From positions 2,837,001 to 2,901,000 of the forward strand of contig NZ_CP062222.1 of NCBI RefSeq assembly GCF_017487405.1: DNA of 64,000 nt. Reading direction: 5' to 3'. Shown piece after piece: positions 61,598-64,000 of the stretch. Position 1 is the stretch's first letter, and the number at the start of each line of letters is the position of its first letter. Source of the DNA: Brevundimonas goettingensis (lineage in GTDB: Bacteria; Pseudomonadota; Alphaproteobacteria; Caulobacterales; Caulobacteraceae). Made by a program: the position numbers and the translations under genes. Under the pieces are notes generated by a model. The model did not search any database and was not told where the DNA came from. It saw only the letters and a program-made list of their open reading frames with translations.

Positions 61598-62553
61598 CCA
61601 ACGGCCCCTTGCTGCGGAGCCGCAGCCTTCAGCTTCGCCGTGATCAGGTCGAACACCCCCTGCCCGTCCGCCTTCGTCGCCCAGTGGTGGCGGGCGGTCG
61701 CGGGGTCGATGCGAAACTCCACCGCCGTATGGCCGCGCGTGAGGTCGGACGCGGTCTCGACTTCGATACGGCAGGGCCGGGTCGTGAACAGTTCGGGTTT
61801 GAGCAGCCAGGCGACGGTGCAGGGATCATGCAGGGGCGGGTCCTCGCCCCTGACGATCTCGCGTTCGATCCGATGCGAGAAGCGCAGCATGGACGCGGTC
61901 GCCTCGGCGGCGGGGGTGCCGATAGCCTCGATCGCGGCGATCCGGTCCTCGGTCGCCCGCACCTGATGGGTGGCGTCCAAACCCATGACGATCATCTCGC
62001 AGCCCGAGGCGAAGACCTCGGCCGCCGCGTCCGGGTCGGCCCAGATGTTGAACTCGGCCGAGGCGGTGATGTTGCCGCCTTCGCTGCGCGCCCCGCCCAT
62101 GGCCACCACACAGCCCAGATGCGCCGCCAGCCGGGGCTCTTTCCGCATTGCCAGGGCCACATTGGTCATCGGCCCCATGACCGAGAGCGCGACCTCGCCC
62201 GCCGGTCGGCTCATGACGATGGCGATCATGGCGTCGACCGCATGGCCCTGGGCCATCGGGGCGCCAGGCTCGAAAACGGTCAGGTCGCCCGTCCCCTCCA
62301 GCCCGTGAAACTCGCCCGCTCCCGCGGGTTCACGCACCAGAGGCCGTTCGGCGCCCGCATAGACCGGCACGTCCTCGCGCCCGGCGATCTGGCGCATGAT
62401 CCGGGCGTTCCGCGCCGTCGCCTCGACCGGGACATTGCCGCCCACCGTGGTGATCGCCAGCAGCTCCAGCCCGGGCGCGGCGAAAGCCAGCAACAGCCCC
62501 ACGGCGTCATCCACCCCGGGGTCGCAATCGATAATCAGGCTACGCGTCGTCAT
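61594..62553 (-). CDS. Nucleoside hydrolase (IU type)
   Basis: A 319-aa hydrolase splitting ribonucleosides into base and ribose. The calcium-binding signature IIDCDPGVDDAVGL is at the N terminus and a further Asp in the MGGARSEGGNITASAEFNIWADP block. ATG 62553 is preferred; a TTG 12 codons upstream is possible. Confidence 0.92.
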   Translation of the reverse strand: MTTRSLIIDCDPGVDDAVGLLLAFAAPGLELLAITTVGGNVPVEATARNARIMRQIAGREDVPVYAGAERPLVREPAGAGEFHGLEGTGDLTVFEPGAPMAQGHAVDAMIAIVMSRPAGEVALSVMGPMTNVALAMRKEPRLAAHLGCVVAMGGARSEGGNITASAEFNIWADPDAAAEVFASGCEMIVMGLDATHQVRATEDRIAAIEAIGTPAAEATASMLRFSHRIEREIVRGEDPPLHDPCTVAWLLKPELFTTRPCRIEVETASDLTRGHTAVEFRIDPATARHHWATKADGQGVFDLITAKLKAAAPQQGAVG

Positions 62554-62595
62554 CGCGACAGGTTTGGCGAGGGTCGGGGCTTTAGGCAACCTGTC

Positions 62596-63255
62596 TCAGC
62601 CACACCGCTCCACGCACACCTGCGCCAGCACCTCGGCGGAATCCACCAGAGGCACGGTGACATCCGCCGCGCAGAGCAGCAGCGGCACCTCGGTGCAGCC
62701 GGCGATCACCACATCGGCCCCGCGCGCCACCAGGGCCGCGGCCAGCTGGGCCATGCGGGTCCGCGCCGCCTCGCCCATGTCACCGGCCTTGACCCCATAG
62801 ACCCGGGCCATGAAGGCCTCGCGGTCGGCGCCGTCCAGCACCACGGGCTGCACCCCCGCTGCCGTCAGGGCCGCCGTGTAGAGGGCCTCGCCGCCGGGGG
62901 TAGCGAGAATCCCCGCGCGCCGGGCTCCGGTGGCGACCACCGCCGCCGTCGTCTCGGCGATCATGTCGATGAAGGGCAGCCCGGCCGCCCGAATGCCCGC
63001 CCCTTGAGCATGGGCCGTGTTGCACGGCATGGCGATGACCTCGGCCCCGGCGTCACGCAGCCGCGCCGCCATCTGACCCAGCACCGCCTCGGCCTGGTCG
63101 GGCGTCCTGTTCCGATCGGGGACCTGCGGGTTCATGTCCATCAGGACACGGATATGATCGGCGTCGCCCTCGGCGGGCGTCAGGGCCTGGACCCGCGCCA
63201 GAAACGCCACCGTCGCCGCCGGCCCCATACCGCCCAGCACGCCCAACACCTTCAT
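62596..63255 (-). CDS. Aspartate/glutamate racemase family protein
   Basis: A 219-aa cofactor-independent racemase fold with VLGGMGPAATVAF, first catalytic Cys in MPCNTAH and second in VIAGCTEVPLL. Family includes aspartate racemase and broad-specificity amino-acid racemases. It starts at the stop of the desulfhydrase gene, suggesting joint D-amino acid metabolism. Confidence 0.9.
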   Translation of the reverse strand: MKVLGVLGGMGPAATVAFLARVQALTPAEGDADHIRVLMDMNPQVPDRNRTPDQAEAVLGQMAARLRDAGAEVIAMPCNTAHAQGAGIRAAGLPFIDMIAETTAAVVATGARRAGILATPGGEALYTAALTAAGVQPVVLDGADREAFMARVYGVKAGDMGEAARTRMAQLAAALVARGADVVIAGCTEVPLLLCAADVTVPLVDSAEVLAQVCVERCG

Positions 63256-64000
63256 TACAGCGAACCCTCGATCTCGCCCTGATAGCCGAAGAGGCCTTGC
63301 GCCCCGCCCGTGTGCAGGAAGACGACCGTCTCGTTCTCGAAACGGCCGGCGCGGGCCAGGGCGATCAGACCCTTCATGGCCTTGCCGGTATAGACGGGGT
63401 CCAGAACGATGCCGTCGGTGCGCGCCGCCAGTTTGAGCGCCTCGATCACCGCCTCGTCGACCAGCCCATAGCCCGCCCCGACATAGTCGCAGTCGGCGAC
63501 GACCATGGCGTCGGTCACGGCGTCGGGACGACCCAGCAGGGCAGCGGTTTCCTTGGCCAGCTTGAGGACATTGGCCTCCTGCTTGTCCTTCGGCGCCCGG
63601 ACCCCGATGCCCAGCACGGGGATGTCGGCGCCCATGACCGCCAGACCCGCGACCAGACCCGCATGGGTCCCGGCGCTGCCCGTCGCCGTCACGATCCTGT
63701 CGATCTGCATGTCCAGCTCATCGGCCTGGACCACGATCTCACGCGCGCAGTCGACATAGCCCAGAGCACCCGTAGGGTTGGAGCCGCCGCCGGGAATGAC
63801 ATAGGGCTTGCCGCCGCGCTTCCTGACCGCCTCGGCCGTGATCTCCAGTTCGGCCGCCATGTCCGTCCCGCCCGGCACGGTGCGGATCGAGGCGTCGAAC
63901 AGCCGGTCCAGCAGGACATTGCCGTTGCGGGTGTAGTCGGTCGCCTTCGATCCCGTCCGCTCTTCGAGGATGATCTCGCACTTCAGCCCGTGCGAGGCTG
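63255..64000 (-). CDS. D-cysteine desulfhydrase / ACC deaminase-like protein, N terminus missing
   Basis: The frame is open to the window edge; 248 C-terminal codons are present. It is a fold II PLP enzyme with SNPTGALGYVDCAREI, ATGSAGTHAGLVAGLA (phosphate loop) and a C-terminal FLHTGGAQGLFGYQ. It converts D-cysteine to pyruvate, sulfide and ammonia, or a related D-amino acid. The PLP lysine lies outside the window. Confidence 0.9.
   Translation of the reverse strand, partial: ASHGLKCEIILEERTGSKATDYTRNGNVLLDRLFDASIRTVPGGTDMAAELEITAEAVRKRGGKPYVIPGGGSNPTGALGYVDCAREIVVQADELDMQIDRIVTATGSAGTHAGLVAGLAVMGADIPVLGIGVRAPKDKQEANVLKLAKETAALLGRPDAVTDAMVVADCDYVGAGYGLVDEAVIEALKLAARTDGIVLDPVYTGKAMKGLIALARAGRFENETVVFLHTGGAQGLFGYQGEIEGSL

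Overview
The window is a high-GC, gene-dense chromosomal segment of an alphaproteobacterium, most likely of the order Caulobacterales and probably Brevundimonas-like. This is inferred from gene content: a zwf-pgl-edd-glk Entner-Doudoroff operon, a heme oxygenase/bacteriophytochrome pair, motA without an adjacent motB, trpF-trpB-trpA-accD, and tandem S46 peptidases. Taxonomy rests on recall of such gene orders, not on a search. No rRNA, tRNA or CRISPR array was found, and no gene-free stretch exceeds 300 bases.

Layout. 1-575: the end of an integrated element (N-terminal part of a tyrosine integrase) joined to the 5' end of dusA. 537-7946: dusA, an outer-membrane barrel, an aspartic protease, DUF1289, a crotonase, bphO-bphP and a DsbA/FrnE protein. 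7950-10922: an efflux-type ABC system (membrane fusion protein, ATPase, FtsX permease). 11105-15968: two tandem S46 dipeptidyl-peptidases and a GNAT enzyme. 15970-19279: pgsA, a beta carbonic anhydrase and uvrC. 19325-23571: the Anbu (bacterial proteasome-like) cassette with transglutaminase-like, alpha-E and permuted ATP-grasp genes, plus an extra 66-aa membrane protein. 23761-30412: a compact histidine operon yerC-hisG-hisD-hisC'B-hisH-hisA-hisF-hisIE, in which HisB carries a degenerate HisC-like domain lacking the PLP lysine. 30454-35441: zwf-pgl-edd-glk. 35456-36958: small lipoproteins, two of them a tandem duplication. 37061-39374: two acyl-CoA dehydrogenases. 39448-47406: DUF305-like, Pro/Ala-rich membrane proteins, an ABC-2 exporter, DUF2218 under a Fur-like box, a lipocalin and a sugar dehydrogenase. 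47694-50446: an acyl-CoA synthetase and motA. 50582-52223: four more small Ala-rich lipoproteins. 52370-54639: mnmC and DUF6491. 54878-59002: accD, trpA, an inserted exported protein, trpB, trpF. 59034-64000: rsuA, an RsmC-like methyltransferase, ribokinase, nucleoside hydrolase, an Asp/Glu-type racemase and a D-cysteine desulfhydrase cut by the window end.

How parts fit together. Several small envelope genes (lipoproteins at 35796, 36221 and 50582, the lipocalin at 44254, the Pro-rich membrane protein at 46787) are preceded by sequences close to the alphaproteobacterial EcfG general-stress promoter (GGAAC, 16-17 nt, cGTT), suggesting a common envelope-stress output. The strongest candidates for new biology are the HisC-like pseudoenzyme fused to HisB, the extra membrane protein inside the Anbu cassette, the exported protein inside the trp operon, and the EcfG-linked family of tiny Ala-rich lipoproteins.
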